Below, in pieces: positions 39,819 through 48,566 of a stretch of DNA of 64,000 nucleotides. The notes below the pieces were generated by a model, which saw only the letters and a program-made list of their open reading frames with translations, did not search any database and was not told the origin of the DNA. A program made the translations under genes and the position numbers. Within the stretch, counting starts at the first letter, position 1, and each line of letters opens with the position of its first letter. The DNA is from Clostridia bacterium (GTDB lineage: Bacteria; Bacillota; Clostridia; Christensenellales; Aristaeellaceae), in NCBI GenBank assembly GCA_017521565.1, contig JAFXCE010000037.1, positions 31,615 through 95,614 of the forward strand, given 5' to 3'.

Positions 39819-41174
39819 ATGCTGCGCAGAAACGACATCTTTGAAATGACTTGTGAAAACTTCGGACAGGACGCTCAGAGCGTCTGCCGCTATGACGGTA
39901 TGGCCGTGTTCGTCCCCGGCCTGTTGCCCGGCGAACGCGCGATGGTGCGCATCGTCAAGCCCGAAAAGCGCTACGCCTTTGGCCGCGTCGAGGCGCTGCT
40001 TGAAAGAAGCCCCGACCGCGCCGAGCCCTTCTGCCCGGTGTATAAGCGCTGCGGCGGCTGCTCCTGCCAGCATATGACCTATGACACCAGCCTGCGCTTC
40101 AAGCAGGATCAGGTGCAGCAGCTGCTCACGCGTGTCGGCGGGCTTTGTATCACCGTCCCGCCCGTGCTGGGCATGGACACGCCCTTTGCCTATCGCAACA
40201 AGGGCGCGTATCCGGTCGCCGAGGTCAGCGGCGCGCCCGCCTGCGGCTTCTTCGCCCCGCGCAGCCACGACCTTATTCCCCTGCCCGCGCAGGGCTGCCG
40301 TATTCAGCGCGAGGATTCCCGTGACGCCACGCAGGCTGTGCTCGCATGGATGAAAAAAAGCGGCGCACGCGCCTACGACGAGGCCTCGGGCAAGGGCCTT
40401 GTCCGCCACATCATGACCCGGTCCACAACAGCAGGCGGCCTGATGGTCGTTCTCGTCGTCACAAGGCGCGATATCCCGCAGAAGAACCTGCTGATCGACA
40501 CGCTGAAATCCGCCGTACCCGGGCTGGTCAGCCTGTGCCTGTCCATCAACGCCCGCCGCACGAACGTCATCCTCGGCGAAGAGATTCACACCCTCTGGGG
40601 CGAAAGCGTCATGGAAGACACGCTCCATGGGCTCAGGTTCTCCGTCTCTCCGCTCTCGTTCTTCCAGGTCAACCCCGAACAGACCGAAAAGCTCTATCAG
40701 CTCGCCCTTGATTACGCAGACCTCACCGGAGGCGAAACCGTCGTGGATGCCTACTGCGGCGCAGGCACCATTTCCCTGATGCTCGCCCGCAGGGCAAAGA
40801 AGGTCATCGGCATCGAAATCGTCGAGCCCGCCATCCTCAACGCGCGGGAAAACGCTGCGCGCAACGGCATCAGCAACGCCGAATTCATCGTCGGCGCGAC
40901 AGAAGAAGTCCTTCCCCGCCTCGTCTCACAGGGCATGCGTCCGGATGTGATCGTCGTCGATCCGCCGCGCAAGGGCTGCGAGGAGGCTGTCCTGCAGGCC
41001 ATCGCCGAGGCAAAGCCCCGGCGCGTGGTCTATGTCTCCTGCGGCGCGCCGACGCTGGCGCGCGACGCCAAAATCCTCTGCGAAAACGGCTACCGCGCTG
41101 AAAAGGTGCAGTGCGTGGACATGTTCTGCTGGACCGGCGCGGTGGAGACGGTGATGCTCTTCACCCGACTGTAA
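39819..41174 (+). CDS. rlmD: RlmD-type RNA uracil-C5 methyltransferase
   Basis: A 451-residue SAM-dependent RNA m5U methyltransferase. It has an N-terminal TRAM domain (about 5-65, GRVEALL), the [4Fe-4S] cysteine set FCPVYKRCGGCSCQHM, the SAM site VVDAYCGAGTISLMLA, and the catalytic VYVSCGAPTLARD with VIVDPPRKGCEE. Bacillota have paralogues RlmCD and TrmFO-independent enzymes, so the exact target uridine in 23S rRNA is not certain. The start follows GGAGG four bases upstream. It lies 89 bases after pfkA with no clear terminator between. Confidence 0.9.
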   Translation: MLRRNDIFEMTCENFGQDAQSVCRYDGMAVFVPGLLPGERAMVRIVKPEKRYAFGRVEALLERSPDRAEPFCPVYKRCGGCSCQHMTYDTSLRFKQDQVQQLLTRVGGLCITVPPVLGMDTPFAYRNKGAYPVAEVSGAPACGFFAPRSHDLIPLPAQGCRIQREDSRDATQAVLAWMKKSGARAYDEASGKGLVRHIMTRSTTAGGLMVVLVVTRRDIPQKNLLIDTLKSAVPGLVSLCLSINARRTNVILGEEIHTLWGESVMEDTLHGLRFSVSPLSFFQVNPEQTEKLYQLALDYADLTGGETVVDAYCGAGTISLMLARRAKKVIGIEIVEPAILNARENAARNGISNAEFIVGATEEVLPRLVSQGMRPDVIVVDPPRKGCEEAVLQAIAEAKPRRVVYVSCGAPTLARDAKILCENGYRAEKVQCVDMFCWTGAVETVMLFTRL

Positions 41175-41214
41175 CCCCATCTGTGTCCATTGATTAATGA
41201 AGGAGGAACACACG

Positions 41215-42732
41215 ATGAAAACAGCGACGCTCATTCTCGATCGCGACTACGCCATTGGCGAAGTCGACAAACGCCTCTTCGGTTCCTTTATCGAGCATCT
41301 TGGCCGCGCCGTGTACGGCGGCATCTATGAACCGGGCCATCCGACCGCCGATCAGTATGGCTTCCGGCGCGACGTGATGGAGATGGTGCGTCGGCTGGAC
41401 GTGCCGGTTGTGCGCTATCCCGGCGGCAACTTTGTCTCCGGCTTCAACTGGGAGGATTCCATCGGCCCGCGCGAAAGCCGCCCAAAGCGTCTGGATCTCG
41501 CGTGGTTCACCACGGAAACCAACGAAGTCGGCCTGCACGAGTTCGTCCGCTGGTGCCGCGAGGCAGGAACCGAGCCGATGTACGCCATCAACCTCGGCAC
41601 GCGCGGCCCCGACGCCGCGCGCAGCATCGTGGAATACTGCAACCATCCCTCCGGCACGCAGCTTTCCGATCTGCGCATCAAAAACGGCGCAAAGGATCCC
41701 TTCGGCATTAAGCTCTGGTGCCTTGGCAACGAGATGGATGGCCCATGGCAGATCTGCGCCAAAACGGCGTATGAATACGGTCGTGCAGCCCACGAGTCCG
41801 CCAAGCTGATGAAATGGGTCGATCCCTCCATCGAGCTGGTCGCCTGCGGTTCCTCCGCCTATGACATGCCGACCTTCGGCACATGGGAATACCAGATGCT
41901 CATGGAATGCTACGAGGACGTCGACTACGTCAGCCTGCACCGCTATTACAACAACCGCGCCGGCAATACGCCGGATTTTCTGGCCCGCAGCCTCGATCTG
42001 GACGGCTTCATCAAGACCGTCGTCTCCATCTGCGACGCGGTCGGCGGAACAAAGCACAGCAAAAAGAAGCTGAACCTCTCCTTCGACGAGTGGAACGTCT
42101 GGTATCATTCCAACGAGCAGGACGAGGAAATCAAAAAGCGCGACCGTTGGGGCCGCGCGCTGCCGCTGCTGGAGGATATTTATAACTTTGAGGATGCGCT
42201 GCTGGTGGGCGCGCTGCTCATCACGTTCCTGCGCAACGCTGATCGCGTGAAGATCGCCTGCATGGCGCAGCTGGTCAACGTCATTGCGCCGATCATGACG
42301 CGCACCGGCGGCGGCGTATGGGCGCAGACGATCTACTGGCCGCTCCTGTGCGTGTCCAAATACGGCCGCGGCACGGCGCTTCGTCCGGTCGTCAAGTCCC
42401 CCGAATACGCCTGCACGGATTATGACCATGTGCCCTATGTCGACGCAACCGCCGTCCTGCGCGAGGATGGCAGCATCGCCATCTTCGCCATCAACCGCAG
42501 CATGACCGAGGACATCGAGCTGACCGCCGACCTGCGCGGCTTCGGCGATCTCGCCGTCGCGCAGCATCTCTACCTGCATCACGACGACGTGAACGCCGTC
42601 AACACGGAGCTGCAGCCCGAAAACGTTCGTCTTCAGGAAAGCAAAGGCGGCGCGGTTGACGGCGGACAGCTGCGCATTGCGCTGCCGCGCCTGAGCTTCA
42701 ACACGATCATCCTCGCGCCGAAGCGCAATTAA
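41215..42732 (+). CDS. abfA: Alpha-L-arabinofuranosidase, GH51
   Basis: A 505-residue intracellular (no signal peptide) GH51 enzyme that removes arabinofuranose from arabinan or arabinoxylan oligomers. The N-terminal part has IGEVDKRLFGSFIEHLGRAVYGGIYEPGH. The acid/base Glu is in LWCLGNEMDGPW and the nucleophile in LSFDEWNVWY, both in the right order in the TIM barrel; a beta-sandwich follows from about residue 390. GGAGGAACACACG precedes the ATG. Its stop overlaps the stop of the convergent flavoprotein gene by four bases. Confidence 0.95.
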   Translation: MKTATLILDRDYAIGEVDKRLFGSFIEHLGRAVYGGIYEPGHPTADQYGFRRDVMEMVRRLDVPVVRYPGGNFVSGFNWEDSIGPRESRPKRLDLAWFTTETNEVGLHEFVRWCREAGTEPMYAINLGTRGPDAARSIVEYCNHPSGTQLSDLRIKNGAKDPFGIKLWCLGNEMDGPWQICAKTAYEYGRAAHESAKLMKWVDPSIELVACGSSAYDMPTFGTWEYQMLMECYEDVDYVSLHRYYNNRAGNTPDFLARSLDLDGFIKTVVSICDAVGGTKHSKKKLNLSFDEWNVWYHSNEQDEEIKKRDRWGRALPLLEDIYNFEDALLVGALLITFLRNADRVKIACMAQLVNVIAPIMTRTGGGVWAQTIYWPLLCVSKYGRGTALRPVVKSPEYACTDYDHVPYVDATAVLREDGSIAIFAINRSMTEDIELTADLRGFGDLAVAQHLYLHHDDVNAVNTELQPENVRLQESKGGAVDGGQLRIALPRLSFNTIILAPKRN

Positions 42733-43292
42733 GCCCCCTGCGATTCATCCCCATTCAGCCAGAGCGCCATTTCCCGGACGCCGGCCATCGCCTGTTCGTC
42801 CTCCCATGCGGGAATGGTGTCTGTGCTGGGCGATACGACCGTATGCTCCGCCCATCCCTCGGCATTGAGCATCCTGAAAAAGGCGCGCAGATGATGATTT
42901 GCGCCGCTCGCATTGCCCTTACCGCCCGCGGTCAATATGACCGCGGCTTTCTTTTTCTTCAGGACGAGCGGCTTTTTCAGAAAGAACGTCGCCACATGCC
43001 AGGGCTGCATACGGCTCATGAGGCTGAGCATCTTACCCGGCAGCGTACAGAAATACACCGGCGACGCCACAACCACGTTGTCAAAATCGTCGCCGTAGAT
43101 CACGTCCATCTCGTCGCGCACAATGCAGCGCGCCGTCGTCCAGCAGGCGCGGCAATCGATGCAGGGTGCGATATCCGAGCGGAAAGCAGAAAGCTCGATC
43201 ACCTCGCCGTTAAGCGCTTCCTTCAGCGCCTCAATCAGCGCGGCGGTATTCCCTTTTGGTCTTGGCGAAGCGTTGACGATCAGTGTTTTCAT
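42729..43292 (-). CDS. Flavodoxin-fold NAD(P)H:FMN oxidoreductase with Cys cluster
   Basis: A 187-residue protein starting LIVNASPRPKGNTAALIEAL, the FMN phosphate loop of the NADPH-dependent FMN reductase family. PCIDCRACWTTARC (about 43-56) resembles the cysteine cluster of iron-sulfur flavoproteins, and ASPVYFCTLPGKM forms the flavin site. It follows the binding-protein gene of the ABC cluster by 18 bases, so it is likely the fourth gene of that operon. A reductase that releases metal from an imported chelate would make sense but is inference. Confidence 0.85.
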   Translation of the reverse strand: MKTLIVNASPRPKGNTAALIEALKEALNGEVIELSAFRSDIAPCIDCRACWTTARCIVRDEMDVIYGDDFDNVVVASPVYFCTLPGKMLSLMSRMQPWHVATFFLKKPLVLKKKKAAVILTAGGKGNASGANHHLRAFFRMLNAEGWAEHTVVSPSTDTIPAWEDEQAMAGVREMALWLNGDESQGA

Positions 43293-43310
43293 ATGCGGTC
43301 TTCTCCCTGG

Positions 43311-44348
43311 TTATTCGTTGAGAAACGCGCCCGCAGTCAGGGCGTCGTATTGTTCATCCGTCAGCTCGCAATGATAAAACAGGCGGTAATATTCCCTGAT
43401 TTCCGCCTTCACATCATAATCACAATGCTCCGGATAGAGCACGGCGGGCAGCCAGATGAGTCCAAGAATCTGCTGCACGGAAAGCGGGCTGCCCAGCCAG
43501 TTGTGCGGGCCCTGCGGCGTACGAACATAATCGCCATTCGCCACGGCGGTCATCAGACTCCATGTGCCGTCCGTATCCACCTCATCATACACACTGTCCG
43601 GCGCAAAGATGATGAACTCCGGATCCCAGAGCATGATCTGCTCCATGGATACCTCGTTGCCGGTGCCTTTTGAAATCGGGTTGTCCACCACGGCGCAGTT
43701 ATCCGTCAGCATGTCGATCAGTTCCGCCTGATAAGCCCCTTTCGCCAGCACATTGAGCCCCTTGTCACCCGTGATGAACAGCACCTTTCTGCGATGATCG
43801 CCCACATTCTCCATGATCGACACCGCACGGGCATAGACGCGCCCGCAAAACTGAGCAAGCTCCTCCGCCTGCTCTTCTCGCCCGAGCAGCTCGCCCAGCC
43901 GGCGATAGGCCTGCGGCGCATCCTTAAGCATAAAGCGGACGAACACCGAAGGAATCGACGTCTGCATCTGAAGGCTGTCAAGATCCTCGGAAAGCCCCTT
44001 CTTTTCTTCGCCCATGTCGATAATCACCTGCGGATCGCAAAACGCCAGCTGTTCCACATTCAGATCCGCCGAGCCATAGAGCTTTCCAAGGTAGGGCCAA
44101 TCGAGATGCTCCTTCGGGATATACGCTCCGGCAGATTCATACCAGCGATCCGCCGTGCCCACGAACATATCCGGCGCAAGCGCATACAGCACAATCTGCG
44201 GCACCGGACCGGAAACCGCGATACGCGAAATCTCCGACGGCACATTCACCTCGCGGCCGGCGTCGTCCACAAAAGCCCTCGTCTGCGCACATGCGCAGGC
44301 GGACAGCAGCAGCATCGCGGCAAGCAGCAGGGAAGCGATCTTTTTCAT
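43311..44348 (-). CDS. Metal-chelate ABC transporter, substrate-binding lipoprotein
   Basis: A 345-residue FecB/BtuF-type (TroA-like) binding protein. The signal peptide ends in the lipobox LSAC (Cys 18), so it is a lipoprotein. The domain begins RAFVDDAGREVNVPSEISRIAVSGPVP, a pattern common to iron-siderophore, haem, cobalamin and molybdate/tungstate binding proteins, and includes CDPQVIIDMGEEKKG. Ligand cannot be decided from sequence. Many such proteins in Clostridia are annotated only as iron-complex binding. GGAGAAATCACCC precedes the ATG. Third gene of the operon. Confidence 0.9.
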   Translation of the reverse strand: MKKIASLLLAAMLLLSACACAQTRAFVDDAGREVNVPSEISRIAVSGPVPQIVLYALAPDMFVGTADRWYESAGAYIPKEHLDWPYLGKLYGSADLNVEQLAFCDPQVIIDMGEEKKGLSEDLDSLQMQTSIPSVFVRFMLKDAPQAYRRLGELLGREEQAEELAQFCGRVYARAVSIMENVGDHRRKVLFITGDKGLNVLAKGAYQAELIDMLTDNCAVVDNPISKGTGNEVSMEQIMLWDPEFIIFAPDSVYDEVDTDGTWSLMTAVANGDYVRTPQGPHNWLGSPLSVQQILGLIWLPAVLYPEHCDYDVKAEIREYYRLFYHCELTDEQYDALTAGAFLNE

Positions 44349-44378
44349 GGGTGATTTCTCCTTTCGTCTGTTCGCAAA

Positions 44379-45155
44379 TCAATGAGAATCAGCGGGAATG
44401 CACACGCGGATTTCGTCCCCGCGCATGCTGCAAACCTCGACGTCCACGCCGTAAAGCGCCGAGATGAGGGCGCTGCTGACGGTCTCCTTCGGCGTGCCGA
44501 ACGCCGCCACCCGCCCGCCCTGCAGGGCAAGGATTTTGTCCGAATACAGATATGCCTGATCCGGGTCATGCGTACTCTGGATGACCGCATAGCCGTCCCG
44601 CGTCAGGCCCTGCACGGTCTGCATCACGCGCATACGGTTGCCATAATCCAGATTAGCGGACGGCTCGTCCATCACCAGAATCTTTGCCTCCTGCGCAATC
44701 GCCCGGGCAATCAGCACAAGCTGCCTCTCGCCGCCGCTGATGCTGCCATAGCCCCGGTCGGCCAGATGCTCGATGCCCAGCCGCCTCAGGGCCTTGTTCG
44801 TCAGCGAGCGCTGGCGCTTTCCAGGGGAGGCAAAGCCGCCCGTCTGCGCCGTCGTTCCCATGAGCACCATGTCATACACGCTGTAATTGAACACCGGGCT
44901 GTGGGATTGGGGAATGTAGGCAATCGCATACGCCAGTTCGCGCGCGCTCATCTCCGCCACCCTGCGTCCATCGACATATGCCGCACCGGAGGACGGCGTA
45001 AGCAGCCCCAGCATACAGCGAAACAGCGTGCTCTTGCCCACGCCGTTGGGGCCGAGTACGGAAAGAAACTCGCCATAATCCACTGAGAAGCTGACGTCAT
45101 GCAGTACCCCGTGTTCGCCATAAGCAAACGACAGGTTTTCCACGTTCATACTCAA
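44379..45155 (-). CDS. Metal-chelate ABC transporter, ATPase
   Basis: A 258-residue FepC/BtuD-type ATPase: Walker A GPNGVGKST, Q-loop AYIPQSHSPVF, signature SGGERQLVLIARA, Walker B ILVMDEPSANLDYG, and H-loop VIQSTHDPDQAYLYSD. Its start overlaps the permease stop by four bases, so the two are made together. Confidence 0.95.
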   Translation of the reverse strand: MSMNVENLSFAYGEHGVLHDVSFSVDYGEFLSVLGPNGVGKSTLFRCMLGLLTPSSGAAYVDGRRVAEMSARELAYAIAYIPQSHSPVFNYSVYDMVLMGTTAQTGGFASPGKRQRSLTNKALRRLGIEHLADRGYGSISGGERQLVLIARAIAQEAKILVMDEPSANLDYGNRMRVMQTVQGLTRDGYAVIQSTHDPDQAYLYSDKILALQGGRVAAFGTPKETVSSALISALYGVDVEVCSMRGDEIRVCIPADSH

Positions 45156-46180
45156 TGCCGTTCACCGTCCCTCGTAATGAGATAGATAAAGAAGGGCGCT
45201 CCGATCAGGGAAGTCAGGATGCCCAGCGGAATCTCCGTAGCGAACAGACTGCGGGAAAGATTATCCACCAGCAGCAGAAAAATCGCGCCGAAAAGCATCG
45301 AAGCGGGCATCAGATATTTATAATTGTTGCCGACCATGCGGCGCGTCAGATGAGGAATAACCAGCCCGACCCAGCCAATCACGCCGCTCACTGACACGCT
45401 CGCAGCGGTAACCAGCGTCGCGCAGAAGATCACTGCCGTGCGAATTCGCTTCGCGTTTACGCCCATGGTCTGCGCCTCCTCGTCGCCGAGGGTCAGGATA
45501 TTGATGCGCCAGCGCAGCAGATGCAGCGGAACAAGTCCCAGCGCCATGGGAAGAAGCGCAAAAATCAGATCCTTGGGCATCGCGCCGTTCAGGCTGCCCA
45601 TGAGCCAATAGGTAATCGCTGGCAGCTGATCCTGCGGATCGGCGACAAGCTTGATGAACGATGTGCCGGAGGAGACCAGCGAGCCAATCATGATGCCCGA
45701 AAGCACCAGGCCCAGCACGCGCTTTCCCCGCGCCTTTCCGCCGACATAGATCACCGCGCCCACGGTCGCAAGGCTCGCCGCAAAAGCAAACCCGGTAATC
45801 ATCCCGCCGCCAAGGCCCAGCAGGATCGCCAGCGCCGCGCCAAACGCCGCGCCGTTGGACGCGCCCAGAATATCCGGCGCAGCCATGGGGTTTTGAAACA
45901 CGCCCTGATACGCCGCGCCGGCAGCGGATAGACAGCAGCCCACCAGACATGCAAGCAGAATGCGCGGAAGACGATGATTCAGCAGCAGCGATTCCTGCAC
46001 CGGCTTCCAGAAGGGCTCGATGTCCATAAATCTTGAGCCGATGATGCCGCACATCTCGCGAAAGCCAATCGGATATCGGCCCAGCGTTACAGAGCCCACG
46101 ATACAAAGCGCCAGCAAGACCATCAAAACCGCAATCACCGCAGCATACGGCGGACGCTTTTTGTTCTTCTCCATCTGCAA
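45152..46180 (-). CDS. Metal-chelate ABC transporter, FecCD-family permease
   Basis: A 342-residue permease with about ten helices. FecCD motifs include NHRLPRILLACLVGCCLSAAGAAYQGVFQNPMAAPDILGASNGAAFGAALA (residues about 65-115) and the coupling region GVIGWVGLVIPHLTRRMVG. First gene of the four-gene operon. TGAGGAG precedes the ATG. A strong terminator hairpin ends only about 30 bases before it, so expression depends on readthrough control by the leader. Confidence 0.95.
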   Translation of the reverse strand: MQMEKNKKRPPYAAVIAVLMVLLALCIVGSVTLGRYPIGFREMCGIIGSRFMDIEPFWKPVQESLLLNHRLPRILLACLVGCCLSAAGAAYQGVFQNPMAAPDILGASNGAAFGAALAILLGLGGGMITGFAFAASLATVGAVIYVGGKARGKRVLGLVLSGIMIGSLVSSGTSFIKLVADPQDQLPAITYWLMGSLNGAMPKDLIFALLPMALGLVPLHLLRWRINILTLGDEEAQTMGVNAKRIRTAVIFCATLVTAASVSVSGVIGWVGLVIPHLTRRMVGNNYKYLMPASMLFGAIFLLLVDNLSRSLFATEIPLGILTSLIGAPFFIYLITRDGERH

Positions 46181-46434
46181 AAACTCCTCACGGCAAAATA
46201 AAACGGGATGCTCTGTGAGTCAGCACAAAGCATCCCGAAAAGCGCCCGATATGCCACATATCCCATGTGGATACAATATACCCAATGCGCCCTATTCCGG
46301 CATGGTTTGTTTCCTTCTCACACTGGAAGGCTGCGCCGTTTCCCGCGCAACCCCGTGACCCCGAAGGTCAATCCGCAGTCCATAGCATATTCGCCTTAGG
46401 ACATACGGCACGGAAACGATATTTAGCTGTTCAT
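46181..46434 (-). promoter_or_regulatory. Long structured leader of the metal ABC operon (riboswitch candidate)
   Basis: About 230 transcribed bases without a gene. Visible pairings: CGTTTCC (46418-46412) with GGAAACG (46343-46337), a TTCG-capped GACC/GGTC hairpin (46357-46369), CCTTC/GAAGG (46313-46330), CCACAT/ATGTGG (46254-46270), and a terminator hairpin at the end. This looks like an aptamer followed by an expression platform. I could not match it to the cobalamin, M-box, FMN or TPP consensus. Confidence 0.6.
46195..46236 (-). terminator. Attenuator-type terminator before the metal ABC permease
   Basis: Minus-strand GGGATGCTTTGTG pairs with CACAGAGCATCCC (one wobble) around CTGACT, then GTTTTATTTT. 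Strong, and placed in the 5' leader rather than after a gene. Confidence 0.85.
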
Positions 46435-46463
46435 ATGGTAACGAATTTCAAGCAATTTGTCAA
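46435..46463 (-). promoter_or_regulatory. Promoter of the metal ABC operon leader
   Basis: Minus-strand TTGACA (46458-46463), 17-base spacer, TACCAT (46435-46440). Confidence 0.75.
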
Positions 46464-46534
46464 GCAGACCGCATAAAACAGAGCATCCTTCCGCGTAAAA
46501 GAATGCTCCTGCATGTTCTGCTATAAATGCCGCT

Positions 46535-47380
46535 TTACAGCTGATGCTTGATCGCTTCCATCACACTCGTCATGTGATACTTGATCAGAAAAACCTGATT
46601 GGCATAGCCCGGATAGCGGGTGCGCGTCTCGTTCATCAGCGGATAAATCCATTTTTCCGTGCTGCTCACATAGCCGACAATCCGGTCGCGCCCAAATCCG
46701 CTGCTCATTTCCGAGATGTTGCAGCAGCGATCCAGCAGCTTGACCATCGACGCGACGGGGTCAGCGGCAATCCCGCGATAGTACCGCTCCTGTGCCGCCT
46801 CTTCATCTGCGCAGCAGCCTTCATCCTTGGTCAGCAGCACGACTGCGCGCCTCGTCCGCTCATTGACCGGCAGTTCATCCGGCATCACGCCGCAGTCCTC
46901 ACAGACGTCATGCAGCAGCGCGGCAGAAATCAAATCATCATCGTCCAGCCCGAGCGCCAGCGCATGGCAGGCCACGAGCAGCGGATGATAGATGTAGGGC
47001 ACATGGTCTTTTCCCCGGCGGTATTGCCCCTTGTGCATGGCCTTGGCATAGGGCAGCACACCGACCGTCTGGTGCAGCCCTTTGACCGTGGCATAGGTCT
47101 TGATGTACGTGTACATCTTCTCTTCGCTGAAGAGCCTGTCCGAGAGTTTTTCGCGGATATCCAGAACGGCCTGATCCACCGGCTCATCCGTGAGCAGCCA
47201 GTCCGTCGTTACCCCGAGAAGCCTTGCAATCTCCGTGAGCTTTCCAATTTCCGGCTGTGTCTCCGCCCGCTCCCACAGGCTGACCGCCTGAAAGGAGACA
47301 TTCAGCTTTTCCGCCACTTCTGCCTGCGTCAGCCCGCATTGCCTGCGTGCCTGAGAAAGTCTCTGCGCAAACGTTCCCAT
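46535..47380 (-). CDS. HTH (XRE) domain fused to HD/RelA-SpoT-type hydrolase domain
   Basis: A 281-residue protein. The XRE HTH (about 1-60, RLSQARRQCGLTQAEVAEKLNVS then FQAVSLWERAETQPEIG) is followed by an HD domain (about 115-255) with YIYHPLLVACHALALGLDDDDLISAALLHDVCEDCG, the His and HD pair of RelA/SpoT-like (p)ppGpp hydrolases (MESH1 type), and later VKLLDRCCNISEM. There is no synthetase domain. The start MGTFAQ follows GGAGGGATG; the frame is open to 47572. It may be a DNA-binding regulator that hydrolyses or senses an alarmone or nucleotide; this is inference. Confidence 0.8.
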   Translation of the reverse strand: MGTFAQRLSQARRQCGLTQAEVAEKLNVSFQAVSLWERAETQPEIGKLTEIARLLGVTTDWLLTDEPVDQAVLDIREKLSDRLFSEEKMYTYIKTYATVKGLHQTVGVLPYAKAMHKGQYRRGKDHVPYIYHPLLVACHALALGLDDDDLISAALLHDVCEDCGVMPDELPVNERTRRAVVLLTKDEGCCADEEAAQERYYRGIAADPVASMVKLLDRCCNISEMSSGFGRDRIVGYVSSTEKWIYPLMNETRTRYPGYANQVFLIKYHMTSVMEAIKHQL

Positions 47381-47499
47381 GTGCATCCCTCCGTTTCTTC
47401 CGTATGTCCACATGATAGCATCGATCTGTCCGGACGTACAGCATACCCGCCTTGAACATGCATCCTGTGTTTCAAGCAGCACTTGAAAACATTCGTAAA

Positions 47500-47524
47500 A
47501 GAAAGGAGCATCCGAAGATGCCCC
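47500..47524 (-). terminator. Terminator of the uronate operon
   Basis: Minus-strand GGGGCATC / GATGCTCC with a TTCG tetraloop, followed by TTTCTTTT, just after the eda stop. Confidence 0.8.
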
Positions 47525-47537
47525 TTTTATGCACAGA

Positions 47538-48494
47538 TTACTTCTGGACCAGGTGCAGCGCGAAGCCGGCAATCTCGTCCTTGAAGTAGATGGCCTTCAG
47601 CTTGCCATCCTTATAGTTGGCGGAGGACTCGTCAAACTCGAAGCCCTGACGCTCCATGTACGCCTTGGCGCGCTCGATGAAGTTGGTCTTGATGCCGATG
47701 TGGCCCTTCGCGCCGCGGAACGGAGTCTTCATGACTTCGATGCCGGTGCCGGCGAAGATGGAGCTGTTGCCGACCTTCATGGTCCAGCCCAGCAGCTTGC
47801 ACAGCTTGGTGGCGGTGTCCATCGCCTCGGCCTCGTCAGCGGAGTTGATGCCCACGTGAGCGATCTCCAGACCCAGCATCAGCTGAACGGCGGAAGCGGT
47901 CAGCGCCTTGATCTTGTCCCAATCCTTGGCCTTGACAGCATCGCCCGGAACCATCCAGGTGCCGCCGCAGCAGAGGATCTTGCCGAAGGACAGGTAATCC
48001 AGCAGGTTCTTCTCATTGACGCCGCCGGTGGGCATGAAGGTCACATCGCCGTAGGGAGCCGCGATGGACTTGATGTACTTCAGGCCGCCAGCCGCCTCGG
48101 CCGGGAAGAACTTAACGGACTTCAGGCCCAGGGAGAGCGCCAGCTCGATGTCGGAGGGGTTCGCAGTGCCCGGGCAGACCGGCACGCCGATCTCCTGGCA
48201 GTACTTAACGGTGGTCGGGTTGAGGCCCGGGGAAACGATGAACTTCGCGCCCGCAGCGACAGCCTTGTCAACCTGCTCGGTGGTCAGGACGGTGCCCGCG
48301 CCAACGATCATCTCCGGGAACGCATCAGCCATGGCTTTGATGGCCTCGGCAGCGCACGGAGTACGGAAGGTGACCTCAGCGGCCGGCAGGCCGCCCTCGA
48401 TCAGGGCCTTGGCCATCGGCACCGCGTCGGCGGCATCGTTGATCGCGATAACCGGAACAATACCGATCTTAGAAAGCTCCTTCATAACGTCCAT
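47538..48494 (-). CDS. eda: KDPG/KHG aldolase fused to a VOC domain
   Basis: Residues 1-210 are a KDPG aldolase that splits 2-keto-3-deoxy-6-phosphogluconate into pyruvate and glyceraldehyde 3-phosphate: AEVTFRTPCAAEAIKAM, VGAGTVLTTEQVDKAVAAGAKFIVSPG, and the Schiff-base Lys in LGLKSVKFFPAEAAGG. Residues about 215-318 form a glyoxalase/VOC domain (LGLEIAHVGINSADEAEAM to IAGFALHLVQK). This two-domain form is known in Clostridia, but the role of the VOC part is not. The start MDVMKEL follows GAGGAGG. It is last in the uxa operon. Confidence 0.93.
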   Translation of the reverse strand: MDVMKELSKIGIVPVIAINDAADAVPMAKALIEGGLPAAEVTFRTPCAAEAIKAMADAFPEMIVGAGTVLTTEQVDKAVAAGAKFIVSPGLNPTTVKYCQEIGVPVCPGTANPSDIELALSLGLKSVKFFPAEAAGGLKYIKSIAAPYGDVTFMPTGGVNEKNLLDYLSFGKILCCGGTWMVPGDAVKAKDWDKIKALTASAVQLMLGLEIAHVGINSADEAEAMDTATKLCKLLGWTMKVGNSSIFAGTGIEVMKTPFRGAKGHIGIKTNFIERAKAYMERQGFEFDESSANYKDGKLKAIYFKDEIAGFALHLVQK

Positions 48495-48566
48495 GGGAAA
48501 AACCTCCTCAAATCCATTGATTGTTTGCTTATGTTTCACACGGGACCGCGCCCGCATAAAAGGCGT

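Noticed and set aside
46181..46434. Cobalamin riboswitch on the metal ABC operon
   Set aside because: The B12-box pattern and the GGTGxxAAxTCC/CCCGCAACTG core were not found by eye; left as unassigned.
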